A stretch of 64,000 nucleotides of DNA from Paenibacillus sp. JCM 18996 (GCA_001313085.1 BBFE01000011.1:24954-88953), one strand, 5' to 3'. Positions 1 to 10,894 are shown, counted from the stretch's first letter. Notes: a model not told the origin generated them from the letters alone. Made by a program: numbers and translations.

Positions 1-579
1 GACGTACAGGGCTCGGTCGAAGCGTTGAAAGGCTCCTTGGAGAAAATCAACGTGGAAGGCGTCCGCGTCAAAATCATCCATACCGGTGTAGGCGCGATCA
101 CGGAATCCGATATTATTCTGGCATCGGCTTCCAATGCGATCATTATCGGCTTTAACGTGCGCCCTGAGCCTGCGGCCAAACAAACCGCCGAGCAGGAGAA
201 GGTCGACATCCGCCAACACAGCATTATTTACAAGGTGATCGAAGAGATCGAGTCCGCCATGAAAGGAATGCTCGATCCTGTATATAAAGAAAATGTCATA
301 GGGCATGCTGAAGTTAGAAATATCTTTAAAATCTCCAAAGTGGGCACCATCGCGGGCTGTATGGTCACTTCAGGCAAAATAACCCGTAATGCGGAAGCCC
401 GAGTGATCCGCGGCGGAATCGTCATTTTCGAAGGCAAGCTGGATACGCTCAAGAGATTCAAGGACGACGTGAAAGAAGTGGCCCAAGGCTACGAATGCGG
501 GATCACGCTTGAACGTTACAATGATCTCAAAGAGGGAGATATTATTGAAGCGTTCGTCATGGAAACCGTTGAGAGGTGA
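1..579 (+). CDS. infB: translation initiation factor IF-2, C-terminal part
   Basis: The reading frame is open from base 1, so the gene begins outside the window; 192 residues are present. IF-2 is the GTPase that brings formyl-Met-tRNA to the 30S subunit and promotes subunit joining. The fragment begins with DVQGSVEAL and carries [10 protein letters not shown] and the IIGFNVRP stretch of domain III, then the beta-barrel domain IV that binds initiator tRNA ([11 protein letters not shown] to the end). The G domain lies upstream, outside the window. The gene is intact here and ends 6 bases before rbfA, as expected for the nusA-infB-rbfA operon. Confidence 0.95.
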   Translation, partial: DVQGSVEALKGSLEKINVEGVRVKIIHTGVGAITESDIILASASNAIIIGFNVRPEPAAKQTAEQEKVDIRQHSIIYKVIEEIESAMKGMLDPVYKENVIGHAEVRNIFKISKVGTIAGCMVTSGKITRNAEARVIRGGIVIFEGKLDTLKRFKDDVKEVAQGYECGITLERYNDLKEGDIIEAFVMETVER

Positions 580-585
580 ATTTGA

Positions 586-938
586 ATGGCGAAAATACGT
601 GTGGGAAGAGTAGGCGAACAGATTAAGAAAGAGCTGAGCACCATTCTTCAGACAGAACTGAAAGACCCGAGAATCGGATTTATCACCGTCACCGGTGTAG
701 ATGTGACCAATGATTTGTCGCAGGCCAAAGTATTTTTTTAAGCGTGCTGGGAACGGACGAACAGAAGTCGGAAACGCTCAAATCGCTGGACCGCGCAAAG
801 GGCTTTATCCGATCGGAATTGTCCAAACGCGTCCGTCTTCGCGTCACTCCCGAGCTGCAGTTCAAGTTCGACGCTTCCATCGATTATGGCAGCCATATTC
901 AAAAGCTTCTCCATCAAATCAACGATGGGGAAGAGTGA
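586..938 (+). CDS. rbfA: ribosome-binding factor A (frameshifted as read)
   Basis: RbfA helps mature the 5' end of 16S rRNA in the 30S subunit and is needed for growth in the cold. The ATG at 586 follows infB at once and gives the usual N-terminus ([18 protein letters not shown]) and the [16 protein letters not shown] motif. The frame stops at 739 inside a run of seven T (733-739). The other frame resumes with [19 protein letters not shown] and reads to 938. The family pattern AKVx(2)SVLG implies five T, so two extra bases are present. The corrected length is 116 residues, normal for the family. The break is probably a sequencing error rather than a real loss. Confidence 0.9.
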
Positions 939-942
939 GTCC

Positions 943-1946
943 ATGAGCGTAAATTTATCTTATGCAGCCCAATTAAAGGCGTCGAAACAGTTCATTCTGC
1001 AGCATGACGACTATCTGGTAGTATCCCACATCTCTCCGGACGGAGATGCAGCCAGCTCAACGTCTGCGGTAGGCTGGCTGCTCCATTCCCTGGGCAAAAA
1101 AACTTCATTATGTTCAATGAAGGCAGTTTGCCGGCGAAGTTCGATTTTTTATGGGGTTATACCGAGGTGCGGAATTATTCGACTCATGTGCCTGCACGCA
1201 AGTACAAGCATGTAATCTCGGTGGACTGCGCCGATTTTTCGCGGATCGGGCAGGTCAGCGAATGCTTTGACGATGATGCGGAGCTTTTGAACATCGACCA
1301 TCATCCCACCAACGACGGCTTCGGCACGGTACAGCTTATTCAACCGGACGCCGCCGCCACCGTGGAAATCTTGTATGATTTAGCGCATGAGCTGGAAGTC
1401 GAGCTTTCACCTGAGCTTAGCACAAGCTTGTACACGGGTCTGCTCACAGATACAGGCGGTTTCCGGTATTCCAACACAACGGCCAAGGTCATGGCGATCG
1501 CCTCGGAGCTGCTCGCCGAAGGAGTGCAGGGTAGCTCGATCGCCGAAACCGTGCTTGAGAAACTGACCTTCGGCCAAGTGTCCATGATCCGCAAAGCACT
1601 CGCTACTCTATCGTTGGATGAGTCGGGCGAAATTGCGTGGATCTGCGTTTCCACTCAGGATATCGCCGAAACCGGGGTTTCCAACGAAGATTTGGACGGG
1701 CTGGTCAATTATCCACGGAATATCGAAGGCGTGGAAGTCGGTCTGCTGTTCAAGCAGAGGGACGACAGGACGGTTAAAGTCAGCCTTCGTTCAGCGGGTA
1801 AAGTCGATGTGGCGCAGATCGCGAAATCGCTGGGCGGCGGCGGCCATGTGAAAGCGGCTGGCTGCACGCTTACGGGAACTCTCGAAGAGGCGGTCCGCAA
1901 GATGGTACAGGAAGTAGGGAAGTCGCTGCATGAAGCCGGAGCTTGA
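943..1946 (+). CDS. nrnA: DHH-family oligoribonuclease / pAp phosphatase NrnA (frameshifted)
   Basis: NrnA degrades 2-5 nt RNA and converts pAp to AMP. The DHH catalytic motifs are visible: SPDGDAASS (metal binding), IDHHPTN, and DTGGFRYSNT, followed by the DHHA1 domain with the LGGGGHVKAAGC loop. The ATG at 943 is preceded by the rbfA stop. A run of seven A at 1096-1102 shifts the frame between GK and NFIMFNEG; five or eight A would restore it. The 3' end overlaps truB by 17 bases. An nrnA copy between rbfA and truB is a known variant of this operon outside Bacillus. I infer a cytosolic RNA-turnover role. Confidence 0.88.
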
Positions 1947-2838
1947 GGGAGTGCTGCCCGTTTGGAAGCCCAAAGGCTTCACGTCCCACGATGTAGTTGC
2001 CAAAGTAAGAGGAATTACCCGCAACAAAAGGATTGGACATACGGGAACACTGGATCCGCAGGTGACCGGTGTCCTTCCTTTGTGTATCGGCCGCGCTACG
2101 CGTCTGGTAGAATATATTCAGGAGCTGCCGAAAGAGTACGAGGCTCGTATGATTATAGGACTGGCTACAGACACCGAAGACATGACAGGAACGGTCATTT
2201 CGGAAGTGGACCGCGCCGATGTATCAGCGGAGCGGTTATCCGAAACACTTGGTTCTTTCACCGGGGACATTGAGCAGGTGCCTCCTATGTATTCCGCAGT
2301 CAAAGTGGACGGCAAGAGGCTGTACGAGCTTGCGAGGCAGGGCGAACAGGTGGAACGCAAATCACGGACAGTGACCATTCATGAAATCGAACTGCTCGAA
2401 GCCAATCTGGACAAGGCGCATCCGGAAATCCGTTTTCGGGTATGCTGCTCCAAAGGCACTTATATTCGCACCTTGTGTACGGACATCGGCAAGATGCTCG
2501 GATACCCCGCGGTGATGGCTGACTTGGTCCGCACATCGACAGGTTCGATCACCCGGCGGCAGTGCTTGACCTTTGAGCGGATCGAGGAGCTTCAGCAGTC
2601 AGGAAAACTGCAGGATGAACTGATTCCGATGGACATCGCGATCCGGCATCTGCCCAGGATTCAGTTGACAGAAACGCAAAGCGTTCATGCTCTGCACGGC
2701 CGCAAGGTTATGAATGTGACGAGGCCGGAAGCGCGTGCATCTGATGTTGCACAAGCCCAATCCGCCGGTTCCGGGCGGACTTCCACAATGAACGCCAGAG
2801 TATATACGCATGAGAACAAGTTTATTGGTGTTTTTTGA
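1930..2838 (+). CDS. truB: tRNA pseudouridine(55) synthase TruB
   Basis: TruB makes pseudouridine 55 in the T-loop of almost all tRNAs. The 302-residue frame is intact. It shows KPKGFTSHDVV, the catalytic-Asp motif GHTGTLDPQVTGVLP (Asp in TLDP), the YEARMIIGLATDTEDMTG segment, the CSKGTYIRTL motif and a short C-terminal PUA-like end. The ATG at 1930 lies inside the end of nrnA, giving translational coupling. No frameshift was seen, which fits the absence of long A/T runs in this gene. Confidence 0.97.
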   Translation: MKPELEGVLPVWKPKGFTSHDVVAKVRGITRNKRIGHTGTLDPQVTGVLPLCIGRATRLVEYIQELPKEYEARMIIGLATDTEDMTGTVISEVDRADVSAERLSETLGSFTGDIEQVPPMYSAVKVDGKRLYELARQGEQVERKSRTVTIHEIELLEANLDKAHPEIRFRVCCSKGTYIRTLCTDIGKMLGYPAVMADLVRTSTGSITRRQCLTFERIEELQQSGKLQDELIPMDIAIRHLPRIQLTETQSVHALHGRKVMNVTRPEARASDVAQAQSAGSGRTSTMNARVYTHENKFIGVF

Positions 2839-2931
2839 ATGGAACTCCGAACTACAAACACTGCAGCCTAATAAAGTTTTCTTGTGAAACAGATAGGCTG
2901 CTTGATTAAGAATTGCAGGTGAACGTTAATC

Positions 2932-3872
2932 ATGCAGGTTATCCATATGGCATACCCCCCGGCAGCTTCCGTATTGGAGCATGTTCCGGCTTCCCAGGTG
3001 ATGGCGATCGGAGATTTCGACGGAGTACACCTTGGACATCAACAGGTGATTCGCACCGCTTTGGATCGTGCACGTCAGCTTGGAGTTCCCGCCTCAATCA
3101 TGACGTTCGATCCGCATCCAAGGACCGTACTTGGCCAGGATCGGTACCAGCAGGGGCTCACTCCTCTGGAAGACAAACTGTCTATCTTTAAATCTCTCGG
3201 TGTGGATTATAGTTACGTTGTCGCTTTCAACGAGAAACTGATGAGGGTTTCACCGCAGAAATTCGTGCAGGAGGTCATGGTTCCTCTTCATGTGAGAACA
3301 GCCGTAATCGGATTCGATTTCACCTTTGGCTACAAAGGGGAGGGAAAAGCCGATACGATGGAGCGCTTGGCGTCGGGACTGTTCGAGGTGGAAATCGTTC
3401 GGCCTTATCAGATCGCGGACCGCAAAGTGAGTTCAACCTCTATACGTTCTTTTCTGGAAGAAGGCCATGTGGAGCTCGCGCAAGCTATATGGGCCGTCCT
3501 TATCAATTATCGGGCATTGTAGTGACCGGAGACCGCAGAGGCAGAACGATCGGTTTTCCGACCGCCAACATGCAGCCCGGCGAGGGGTACGTCACACCTG
3601 CAAATGGCGTATACGCCGTACGGGCTGCGGTCGACGGAGCACGCTATAATGCAGTGATGAACATCGGCTTCAAACCGACTTTCGGCGGCGGGCTGCACCG
3701 TACTTACGAGGTCCATCTGTTTGATTTTGAGGGGGATATGTACGGTAAAATGCTGACGGTCGAATTGGTTTCTCATCTTCGCAAAGAGCAGAAATTTCAT
3801 TCCGTCGACGAGCTGGTCGCCCAAATCCGGCGGGATGCGGAGCAGGCCCGACAGATTCTTGCCGGAAACTGA
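2932..3872 (+). CDS. ribF: bifunctional riboflavin kinase / FAD synthetase (frameshifted)
   Basis: RibF (RibC in B. subtilis) phosphorylates riboflavin to FMN and adenylylates FMN to FAD. The N-terminal FAD synthetase half has GDFDGVHLGHQ and TFDPHPRTVLGQ and ends with the SSTSIRSFLEEG motif. The C-terminal kinase half starts GRPYQLSGIVV and has TIGFPTANM and NIGFKPTFGG. A one-base loss near 3486 (gct-atatg, probably gct-tatatg) separates the halves. This is one of the few breaks here not in a long A/T run. Corrected length is about 313 residues, typical. It starts at the ATG at 2932; 93 bases separate it from truB. Confidence 0.92.
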
Positions 3873-4035
3873 AATGGCATTTACTTTTCTACCGGATGTA
3901 TGATATACTATTTTTTCGTTGTCAGTGGAGCTTTCCGCTGTTCGACAGAACCTCGGCATGGATTGTAGCTATCACCGGCTTACTCTGGCTGAAGGGGATT
4001 TTCAGGGATCAAAAAAAATTCAGGAGGTGACTGGG

Positions 4036-4306
4036 ATGTCATTGACACAGGAACGTAAAAAATCAGTTGATCGAAGAGCATAAGGTACACGATACGGATA
4101 CTGGCTCTCCGGAAGTACAAGTGGCTATCCTTTCGGAGAACATCGTTAACTTGACTAACCACTTGAAAGAGCACAAGAAGGATCATCATTCCCGCCGTGG
4201 TCTTTTGAAGATGGTAGGTCAACGCCGTAAGCTGCTTGCGTATTTGAAGAACAAAGACGTTAAGCGTTACAGCGCGTTAATTGAAAAGCTTGGTCTGCGC
4301 AGATAA
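4036..4306 (+). CDS. rpsO: 30S ribosomal protein S15 (one-base frameshift)
   Basis: S15 binds the central domain of 16S rRNA early in 30S assembly. The ATG at 4036 follows a good ribosome-binding site (caggaggtgactggg). It gives MSLTQERK, then a run of six A (4057-4062) shifts the frame. With five A the protein reads [12 protein letters not shown] and continues through [16 protein letters not shown] to the end at 4306, 89 residues in total as in the family. A real frameshift in this gene would be very damaging, so the extra A is most likely an error. Confidence 0.95.
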
Positions 4307-4689
4307 ATCAGATGCTAAAGGCAACCATGTTGTATGTTGGTGCAGGTCCCGAACCGGGCCAGGCATCTACAGCTGGTTGCTTTTTTTCCTGTTATGAAAG
4401 AAAAAATGGAATGCAGGGTTAATTAATCCGCAAAAGAAGGAAATACTGTCTATTATGCAGAATATGTCTTTAGATGGACGACGCAAGCCGCTTACTTTCC
4501 ATGGTTAAGAAAGTGCCGCCGTCCGGGCTCTATACTTAATGCCCTTAATCATCCGGACAATTGGCGCGGACTTTGGCAGACGGCACCGGCCGGTTACCCT
4601 TGAGACGGGAGATAAGTGTGAGAATTTATTTTTATAATTAAGCTCGTCTGCAGCTATAGCTTTTATCAGCATGCTACTAGGAGGTACAT
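4307..4689 (+). other. rpsO-pnp intergenic region with terminator and possible pnp leader
   Basis: The 383 bases hold no gene. The first part is the rpsO terminator (4321-4387). From about 4470 to 4620 there are several complementary GC-rich pieces, for example gtccgg near 4520 and ccggac near 4555, which could fold into a leader upstream of pnp. A TATAAT is present at 4633-4638 but I see no -35 hexamer at the right distance. The pnp ribosome-binding site is taggaggtacat at 4678-4689. Confidence 0.45.
4321..4387 (+). terminator. rpsO intrinsic terminator
   Basis: gcaacca (4321-4327) pairs with tggttgc (4374-4380), enclosing a smaller inner hairpin (ggtcccgaaccgggcc), followed by seven T. It would end rpsO transcripts before pnp. 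Confidence 0.7.
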
Positions 4690-6792
4690 ATGGAGAAAAG
4701 AGTGCAAATGGAATTGGGAGGCCGCCCGCTCATTCTGGAAACGGGGCGCCTGGCCAAGCAGGCTAACGGTGCGGTGATGGCCAAATACGGGGACACCGCG
4801 GTATTATGTACGGTAACCGCTTCATCCGAGCCAAAGGATCTGGATTTCTTCCCGCTCACCGTAAATTACGAGGAAAGATTGTATTCCGTTGGGAAAATCC
4901 CGGGCGGATTCATTAAAAGAGAAGGCAGACCCAGCGAAAAAAAAGCGATTCTCGCCAGCCGTCTCACCGACCGCCCGATTCGCCCGCTGTTCCCGGAAGG
5001 CTTCCGCAACGACGTTCAGGTCGTTGCCATGGTCATGAGCGTAGACCAGGAATGTCCTCCCGAAATCACCGCCATGATCGGCGTATCGGCCGCGTTAAGC
5101 ATTTCCGACGTTCCGTTTGACGGACCTGTAGGCGGCGTCATTGTAGGCCGTGTCGACGGGCAATTCGTAATTAATCCGACCACAGTCCAAGCTGAAGCGA
5201 GCGACATCCACCTGGTAGTGGCAGGGACAAAGGATGCCATCATGATGGTGGAAGCGGGCGCAAAGGAAGTCCCCGAAGAAGTGATGCTGGAAGCGATCAT
5301 GTTCGGGCACGACGAAATCCGCAAAATCGTCGCGGTTCAGGAGGAGTTTGTCCATGAAGCCGGCAGACCGAAGATGGAAGTAAGGCTGCATGAAGTCGAC
5401 GCCGATGTCAACCGCGAAGTGCGCGGCTTTGCAGCGGCCAGGCTGCAGGAAGCCGTCAGCATCGCCGAGAAGCAGGCGCGCGCCGAAGCGATTGACGCCA
5501 TCAACTCCGAAGCGGTCGAGCATTTTACGGCAGTCTATGCCGAGGAGCCCGAGAAGCTTAAGGACGTTAAAGAAGCTCTGTACGATATTGTTAAAGACGA
5601 AGTCCGCCGTCTGATTACAGTGGACAAAGTGAGACCGGACGGAAGGAAGATTGACGAAATCCGCCCTATCGAATGCGATATTAACCTGCTGCCGCGCACT
5701 CACGGCTCCGGATTGTTTACGCGCGGACAGACCCAGGCTCTGAGCGTCTGTACCCTAGGCGCGCTTGGCGACGTGCAAATCCTCGACGGTCTCGATCTGG
5801 AAGAAACCAAGCGCTTTATGCATCATTACAACTTTCCTCCGTTCAGCGTCGGGGAAGCGAGACCGCTCCGCCCGCCGGGCCGCCGCGAAATCGGCCATGG
5901 CGCGTTGGGGGAAAGAGCGCTCGAGCCGGTGATTCCGTCCGAAACCGATTTTCCTTATACGATCCGCCTTGTTTCCGAGGTTCTTGAGTCCAACGGTTCC
6001 ACTTCGCAGGCCAGCATCTGTGCCAGCACTCTGGCGATGATGGATGCGGGCGTTCCGATTAAGGCTCCGGTTGCGGGAATCGCGATGGGCCTGATCAAAG
6101 AAGGCGAGCATTATACGATTTTAAGCGACATTCAAGGGATGGAAGACCATCTCGGGGATATGGACTTTAAAGTGGCAGGTACCGCGGAAGGGGTTACCGC
6201 CCTGCAGATGGATATCAAAATCGACGGCATTAACAGGGATATTCTGGCTCAGTCTCTGGCCCAGGCCAAAGAAGGCAGAATGTTCATCCTTAACAAAATG
6301 CTCAGCCGCATCCAGGAACCGAAATCCGCGCTTTCACCTTATGCGCCGAAGATTCTGACCATGCACATCAATCCCGACAAAATCCGCGAAGTCATTGGCG
6401 CAGGCGGTAAAATTATCAATAAGATCATTGAGGAAACCGGAGTAAAGATCGACATCGAGCAGGACGGCCGCGTTTTCATCGCTTCTTCCAACGCTGAAAT
6501 GAACGAGAAAGCGAAATCGATCATCGAAGGCATCGTGAAGGAAGTGGTAGTAGGCGAGACTTACCTGGGTACGGTCAAGCGTGTCGAGAAATTTGGCGCT
6601 TTCGTGGAAATTTTGCCGGGTAAAGAAGGACTGGTCCACATTTCCCAGCTGTCCACCGAACGTGTAGCCAAAGTGGAAGACGTCGTAGCTGTAGGGGATA
6701 CGATCACAGTAAAAGTAACGGAGATTGACCAGCAGGGCAGAGTTAACCTTTCCCGCAAGGCCGCTCTTGCTCCCCAAGTTCCGGCTCAATAA
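4690..6792 (+). CDS. pnp: polyribonucleotide nucleotidyltransferase (PNPase)
   Basis: PNPase is the phosphorolytic 3'-5' exoribonuclease of mRNA decay and, with RNase Y and RNase J also encoded here, part of the degradation machinery. The 700-residue frame is open. Domains in order: first RNase PH fold (about 10-215), a helical linker, second RNase PH fold with the catalytic [10 protein letters not shown] region near 490, KH domain ([15 protein letters not shown], about 562-580) and S1 domain ([20 protein letters not shown], about 637-656). A run of eight A at 4937-4944 gives [10 protein letters not shown] where the conserved motif is SEKAILASR, so one lysine codon is probably spurious. The start ATG at 4690 has a strong taggagg site. 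Confidence 0.97.
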   Translation: MEKRVQMELGGRPLILETGRLAKQANGAVMAKYGDTAVLCTVTASSEPKDLDFFPLTVNYEERLYSVGKIPGGFIKREGRPSEKKAILASRLTDRPIRPLFPEGFRNDVQVVAMVMSVDQECPPEITAMIGVSAALSISDVPFDGPVGGVIVGRVDGQFVINPTTVQAEASDIHLVVAGTKDAIMMVEAGAKEVPEEVMLEAIMFGHDEIRKIVAVQEEFVHEAGRPKMEVRLHEVDADVNREVRGFAAARLQEAVSIAEKQARAEAIDAINSEAVEHFTAVYAEEPEKLKDVKEALYDIVKDEVRRLITVDKVRPDGRKIDEIRPIECDINLLPRTHGSGLFTRGQTQALSVCTLGALGDVQILDGLDLEETKRFMHHYNFPPFSVGEARPLRPPGRREIGHGALGERALEPVIPSETDFPYTIRLVSEVLESNGSTSQASICASTLAMMDAGVPIKAPVAGIAMGLIKEGEHYTILSDIQGMEDHLGDMDFKVAGTAEGVTALQMDIKIDGINRDILAQSLAQAKEGRMFILNKMLSRIQEPKSALSPYAPKILTMHINPDKIREVIGAGGKIINKIIEETGVKIDIEQDGRVFIASSNAEMNEKAKSIIEGIVKEVVVGETYLGTVKRVEKFGAFVEILPGKEGLVHISQLSTERVAKVEDVVAVGDTITVKVTEIDQQGRVNLSRKAALAPQVPAQ

Positions 6793-6803
6793 AATAAAAC
6801 ACT

Positions 6804-6834
6804 GAAAGAGACAGAGAAATCTGTTTCTTTTTTT
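6804..6834 (+). terminator. pnp intrinsic terminator
   Basis: aaagagacag pairs with ctgtttcttt around a short agaaat loop and is followed by a T run, just after the pnp stop. A second hairpin (gcttcac/gtgaagc, about 6867-6885, ending in ggagcttttttt) lies immediately downstream. Confidence 0.75.
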
Positions 6835-6968
6835 AATGCAATAATAAGGCAATTGGCTCCGGAGCTTTGCTTCACTTTGTGAAGCGGGGTGTCAGGAGCT
6901 TTTTTTATGGTCTAAACTTGTCCTTTCCCTCATATGTATCGTTAACGATTGCGGTTAGGGAGGTAACC

Positions 6969-8015
6969 ATGAAATACTCGAAGTTATGGGGGCTAGCGTT
7001 GTCTTCGGCGGCCCTGCTGGCGGCACTCAATCAATCGCCCAGCATGCAGAGCTTCATCGGCCATATTAAAAAAAACAAACCGAGCACGCCGTGTTGTCCG
7101 AACCGTTCCAGATCGACGCGGCCGCAGTAACCTTTGCCCAAAACGCAAGAACGAAAGTGGACGAGCAGAAGCTTTTGCAACAAATCAAGGAGGAAGCTTC
7201 AAAAAAGGAAAATCCCGGCTGTTGACGCGAGGATCGACCGGGTATGGAAAGCGATCCCTGGTTACAACGGATTGGAAGTGGATGTGGAAAAGACATGGAA
7301 GCTCGCTATGCAGAAGCCTGCCGCGGAACCTATCACTTATATCATGAAGGAAGTTCCCCCGTCCATTGTTTTGAAGGATCTTGGGGCGCAGCCGGTCTAT
7401 CGGGCAAATCCCGAGAAGAAAATAGCTTCCATTATGATAAATGTGGCCTGGGGCAATGAATACCTGCCATCGATTTTAAAAAACGCTGGAAGAAGAGAAC
7501 GTGCGATGCACTTTCTTTTTTTTGGACGGAAGCTGGTTAAGCCAAAATAAAGAGATGGCGCTGGAAATCGCGAAGCGGGGGCACGAGCTTTCCAACCACG
7601 CCTATTCCCATAAAAAACATGAGCCGAATCAGCAGGGAGAGGGCGGTGCAGGAAATATTAAAAAACCGAGAAGCTGCTCACCGGGTTGGGAGTGAGGAAT
7701 ACGCTGTTCGCACCGCCATCGGGCGACTTTAATGAGGAGACGGTGCAGATCGCCCACGAGTTGAAGCTGACGACGGTCTTGTGGACCGTTGACACGGTGG
7801 ACTGGAAGCATCCCAGCCCGGACTCCATAGTGCAGAAGATATCCAGGCAGACCGAGCCGGGAGCACTGATCTTGATGCATCCGACGGATTCCGCAAGCGC
7901 CGCCTTAAAAGATGATCCGTACGATCAAGCAAAAAAGGGCTTGCTTTGGGTACCGTAAGCGAGGCGCTCTCATCCGACAGGATTCCCGCAGTTGAGACAA
8001 CGAACGCTTTTTTGA
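6969..8015 (+). CDS. ylxY: YlxY-like polysaccharide deacetylase (several frameshifts)
   Basis: This is a carbohydrate esterase 4 family protein, secreted or membrane-anchored: the ATG at 6969 is followed by a hydrophobic segment (LWGLALSSAALLAALNQ). After reconstruction the C-terminal half reads CTFFLDGSWL, GHELSNHAYSH, FAPPSGDFN and GALILMHPT, the NodB-fold motifs. At least five shifts break the gene, at poly-A/T runs near 7068, 7200, 7480, 7515 and 7610 and again near 7660, 7910 and 8008. With the last T run read as five the protein ends TTNAF at 8015. Position directly after pnp matches ylxY of B. subtilis. Expression or activity cannot be judged from this sequence. Confidence 0.8.
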
Positions 8016-8097
8016 TATTATACATAAGAATCGAATTTCGTGGAATTTCATCGTTTTTTTTGCGGAGTCGCTTTGAAAATAGACTTGAGGAGGAACC

Positions 8098-9367
8098 TTG
8101 TTGATCAAATATGAACTATCCAACGGGTTAAGGGTTATCATGGAACCTATTCCGACATGCCGTTCGGTGTCGTTTGGAATCTGGGTGAAAACGGGCTCCA
8201 GAAATGAGCATGCCGCACAGAACGGAATCTCTCATTTTATCGAGCATATGCTATTTAAAGGGACGGAAGCTATTCGGCTAAAGATATCGCGGAGGTATTC
8301 GACGGCATCGGAGGTAATGTCAATGCGTTCACGTCTAAAGAATATACATGTTATTACTGCAAGGTGCTGGACGAGCATCTGCCGATTGCCGTGGATGTGC
8401 TAGCGGATATGTTTTTCAACAGCCGGCTGGACGCGGAGGATTTGGAAAAAAGAGCGCAACGTGATATTGGAAGAAATTTCGATGTATGAGGACACTCCGG
8501 ACGACCTGGTGCACGACCTGCTCTCCAAAGCGGCTTACGGCCAGCATTCCCTGGGATATTCCATTTTGGGGACGGAACCGGTTCTGAATTCTTTCGGTCC
8601 TGAGGACTGCGCAGGTATATGAGCGGGCATTATACCGTGGATACCACAGTGATCGCGATTGCGGGGAATATCGATGACAGCGTGAAGGAATTGATCGAGC
8701 GGCATTTCAGCGGTTTTCAAGTGAAGGGGGAGCCTTCCCTGCTGGAAGAGCCCGAGTTTCTGAGCGAGCTGGAGTTCCACTCCAAGAAGACGGAGCAGAA
8801 TCATATTTGCTTGTCTTTGCCGGGTCTTTCACTTAAGGACGACAACTTGTATGCCATGATACTGTTTAACAATATCGTCGGCGGCGGAATGAGCTCAAGG
8901 CTATTCCAGGAAATCAGGGAGAAACGGGGTCTCGCGTACTCGGTGTATTCCTATCATTCTTCCCATCTGGACAGCGGTTTGTTTACGATCTATACAGGCA
9001 CGGCTCCCAAGCAGACAGAGGAGGTGCTGAAGGTAACGATGGAGATGCTCCAGGAGATTATCGCCAAAGGGATCACCGACGCGGAATTAAAGAAAGGGAA
9101 AGAGCAACTGAAAGGCAGCTTGATCCTGAGTCTCGAAAGCACCGGCAGCCGGATGAACCGTATAGGCAAAAAAATGAGCTGATGTTAGGAAAGCACTTTA
9201 CGCTGGACGAACTCATTGCGCGGATCGAGAGAGTGCAGATGGAGCATATCCGGGAGATGACGAACAAGCTGTTCTCGCAGCCGTTCGCAGCGGCGATGGT
9301 CGGCCAATCCGACAAAGCGATTGCGGATTTCAGGAGGGATCAGCTTGTCGTATCCGGTTCGAATTAA
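8098..9367 (+). CDS. mlpA: M16-family zinc peptidase MlpA/YmxG (frameshifted)
   Basis: A pitrilysin-type peptidase. The N-terminal half has the inverted zinc motif HFIEH (in [16 protein letters not shown]) and the [12 protein letters not shown] segment. The C-terminal half has [27 protein letters not shown], typical of the M16 family (quoted here only in part as GLAYSVYS). Translation starts at a TTG (8098 or 8101) after a gaggaggaacc site. Shifts occur near 8268 (probable lost A), 8452 (A run), 8612 and 9172 (A run). Corrected length is about 420 residues, as in B. subtilis MlpA. The end overlaps dut by 23 bases. Confidence 0.85.
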
Positions 9368-9794
9368 ACGGCTTCCAGGCAATGAGGATGTGCCTCTGCC
9401 GCGTAAAATGTCCGAGGCGGCCAGCGGATTTGACATCCATGCTGCCGTAACGGAGCCGGTGACTCTTGAGCCCGGCCAAAGAAGATTGATTCCAGCGGGA
9501 TTTGCGATGAGCATGCCCCCGCAGCTGGAAGCGCAGATCCGGCCGAGAAGCGGACTTGCGCTAAAGCATGGAATCACGTGCCTGAATACGCCGGGTACGA
9601 TCGATTCGGACTACAGAGGAGAAGTTAAGGTGCTTTTGGTAAACCTGGGCCAGGAGCCCTTTACAATCAGCCGCAACGAGCGCATCGCCCAGATGGTGTT
9701 CGCCGTGGTTCCCGCCGTTGAACTCAGCGAGGCGGAGGAATTGACGGATACGGAGAGAGGCGCCGGAGGATTTGGACATACAGGCAGGCAGTAA
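9345..9794 (+). CDS. dut: deoxyuridine 5'-triphosphate nucleotidohydrolase
   Basis: dUTPase hydrolyses dUTP to dUMP and pyrophosphate, keeping uracil out of DNA and feeding thymidylate synthesis. It is the trimeric type: ASGFDIHA (motif 1), [11 protein letters not shown] (motif 2/3 region), [17 protein letters not shown] (motif 3), RIAQMVFA (motif 4) and [11 protein letters not shown] (motif 5, the mobile arm over the active site). I chose the TTG at 9345 because caggagggatcagc directly precedes it. It lies where B. subtilis has ymxH, between the M16 peptidase and the dipicolinate operon. It is intact. Confidence 0.93.
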   Translation: MSYPVRIKRLPGNEDVPLPRKMSEAASGFDIHAAVTEPVTLEPGQRRLIPAGFAMSMPPQLEAQIRPRSGLALKHGITCLNTPGTIDSDYRGEVKVLLVNLGQEPFTISRNERIAQMVFAVVPAVELSEAEELTDTERGAGGFGHTGRQ

Positions 9795-9808
9795 TAAAGA
9801 AGATCATA

Positions 9809-9850
9809 CGACCGATCGCCGTTTGCAGGACGGTGCCCGGTCTTTTTTTT
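9809..9850 (+). terminator. dut intrinsic terminator
   Basis: A long hairpin, accgatcgccgt against acggtgcccggt, is followed by eight T. It separates dut from the sporulation-specific dpaA promoter. Confidence 0.75.
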
Positions 9851-9892
9851 ACATAAAAGAAATTTAGTGAGCCGGGATGTAACCTTAGCTGT

Positions 9893-9921
9893 AACCTCGC
9901 CTTGGGCGGCTGCATAGGATA
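9893..9921 (+). promoter_or_regulatory. sigma-K-type promoter of dpaAB
   Basis: AAC (9893-9895) is followed after 17 bases by CATAGGATA (9913-9921), which matches the sigma-K -10 consensus CATANNNTA exactly. It lies about 70 bases upstream of dpaA. Sigma-K is the late mother-cell factor that transcribes spoVF in B. subtilis, so the site makes sense. Confidence 0.65.
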
Positions 9922-9992
9922 ACTGTACGCGTTGACGATGACGATCTTACTCGAACGGTGATAACGGCCTCGGGAAAGGAGTACAGAATTTT

Positions 9993-10894
9993 ATGCTTAC
10001 CGAAGTTCATGTGGCGTTCATTGGCGGGGACGCCAGGCAGCTGGAAGTGATACAAAAAAAATTTTCGGAGCTGGACGCTTCCATTTCGCTGATCGGATTC
10101 GACAATCTGCAGAACCAGTATACGGGTACCACCAAAACGAAACTGACGGCGGAGGTTCTATCCCGCATGGACGCCGTATTTCTGCCGGCTGTCGGGACGG
10201 ATGATGAAGCAGAGTCGATTCGATTTTTTTTCGCAAGAGGAAATCATTCTGACGGAGGAGCTTATCCAGTCGCTTCCCAAGCATGCCAAGGTATATACCG
10301 ATGGCGAAGCTTATTTAAAGAGGCTCTGCGCCGAGACTGCCATCGAGCTGGTCGAACTTTTTGACCGGGACGACGTGGCCATCTACAACTCCATTCCTAC
10401 AGCGGAAGGCGCCATTATGATGGCGATCCAGAACACGGATATAACGATACACGGTTCACAATGTATGGTGCTCGGATTTGGCCGGACAGGAATTACGATG
10501 GCTCGCGCGCTGTTGGGGCTTGGGGCCAACGTAAAGGTTGGACTGCGGAAACCGGAGGATTACGCACGCGCCTGGGAGATGGGTTTTAAGCCGTTTTATA
10601 CGAAAAAATCTGTACGAGAACGTGTCCAATATTGACTTGCTTTTTTAATACGATTCCGACTATGATAGTCACAGCACAGATTATTACCAATATTCCACAC
10701 CGCGCCGTGATCATAGATTTGGCCTCCAAGCCAGGCGGAACGGACTTCCGTTTTGCGAGAAGAGAGGCGTCAAAGCTATTCTCGCGCCCGGTCTACCCGG
10801 CATCGTCGCACCCAAAAGCGCTGGACGTATTATAGCCAATACGTTAAGTCAACTGGTTCTCGAAGATGTGAAGAAGGGGAGAAATGTGGAATGA
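9993..10894 (+). CDS. dpaA: dipicolinate synthase subunit A (frameshifted)
   Basis: DpaA (SpoVFA) with DpaB converts dihydrodipicolinate, or its hydrated precursor made by DapA, to dipicolinic acid in the mother cell; dipicolinate loads the spore core. The NAD(P)-binding Rossmann part is seen as GSQCMVLGFGRTGITMARALLGLG (shown here in part as VLGFGRTG). The N-terminal DpaA domain begins MLTEVHVAFIGGDARQLEV. Shifts occur near 10225 (T run), 10300, 10605 (A run) and 10640 (T run). After correction it reads through LAPGLPGIVAPKSAGRI and ends at 10894, overlapping the dpaB start by four bases (ATGA). Confidence 0.9.

Noticed and set aside
4036..4306. Programmed frameshift in rpsO
   Set aside because: No known case in S15, no slippery heptamer with stimulator, and the same run error recurs in many unrelated genes, so error is the simpler account.
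4600..4638. pnp promoter TTGAGA / TATAAT
   Set aside because: The two hexamers are 27 bases apart, too far for sigma-A.
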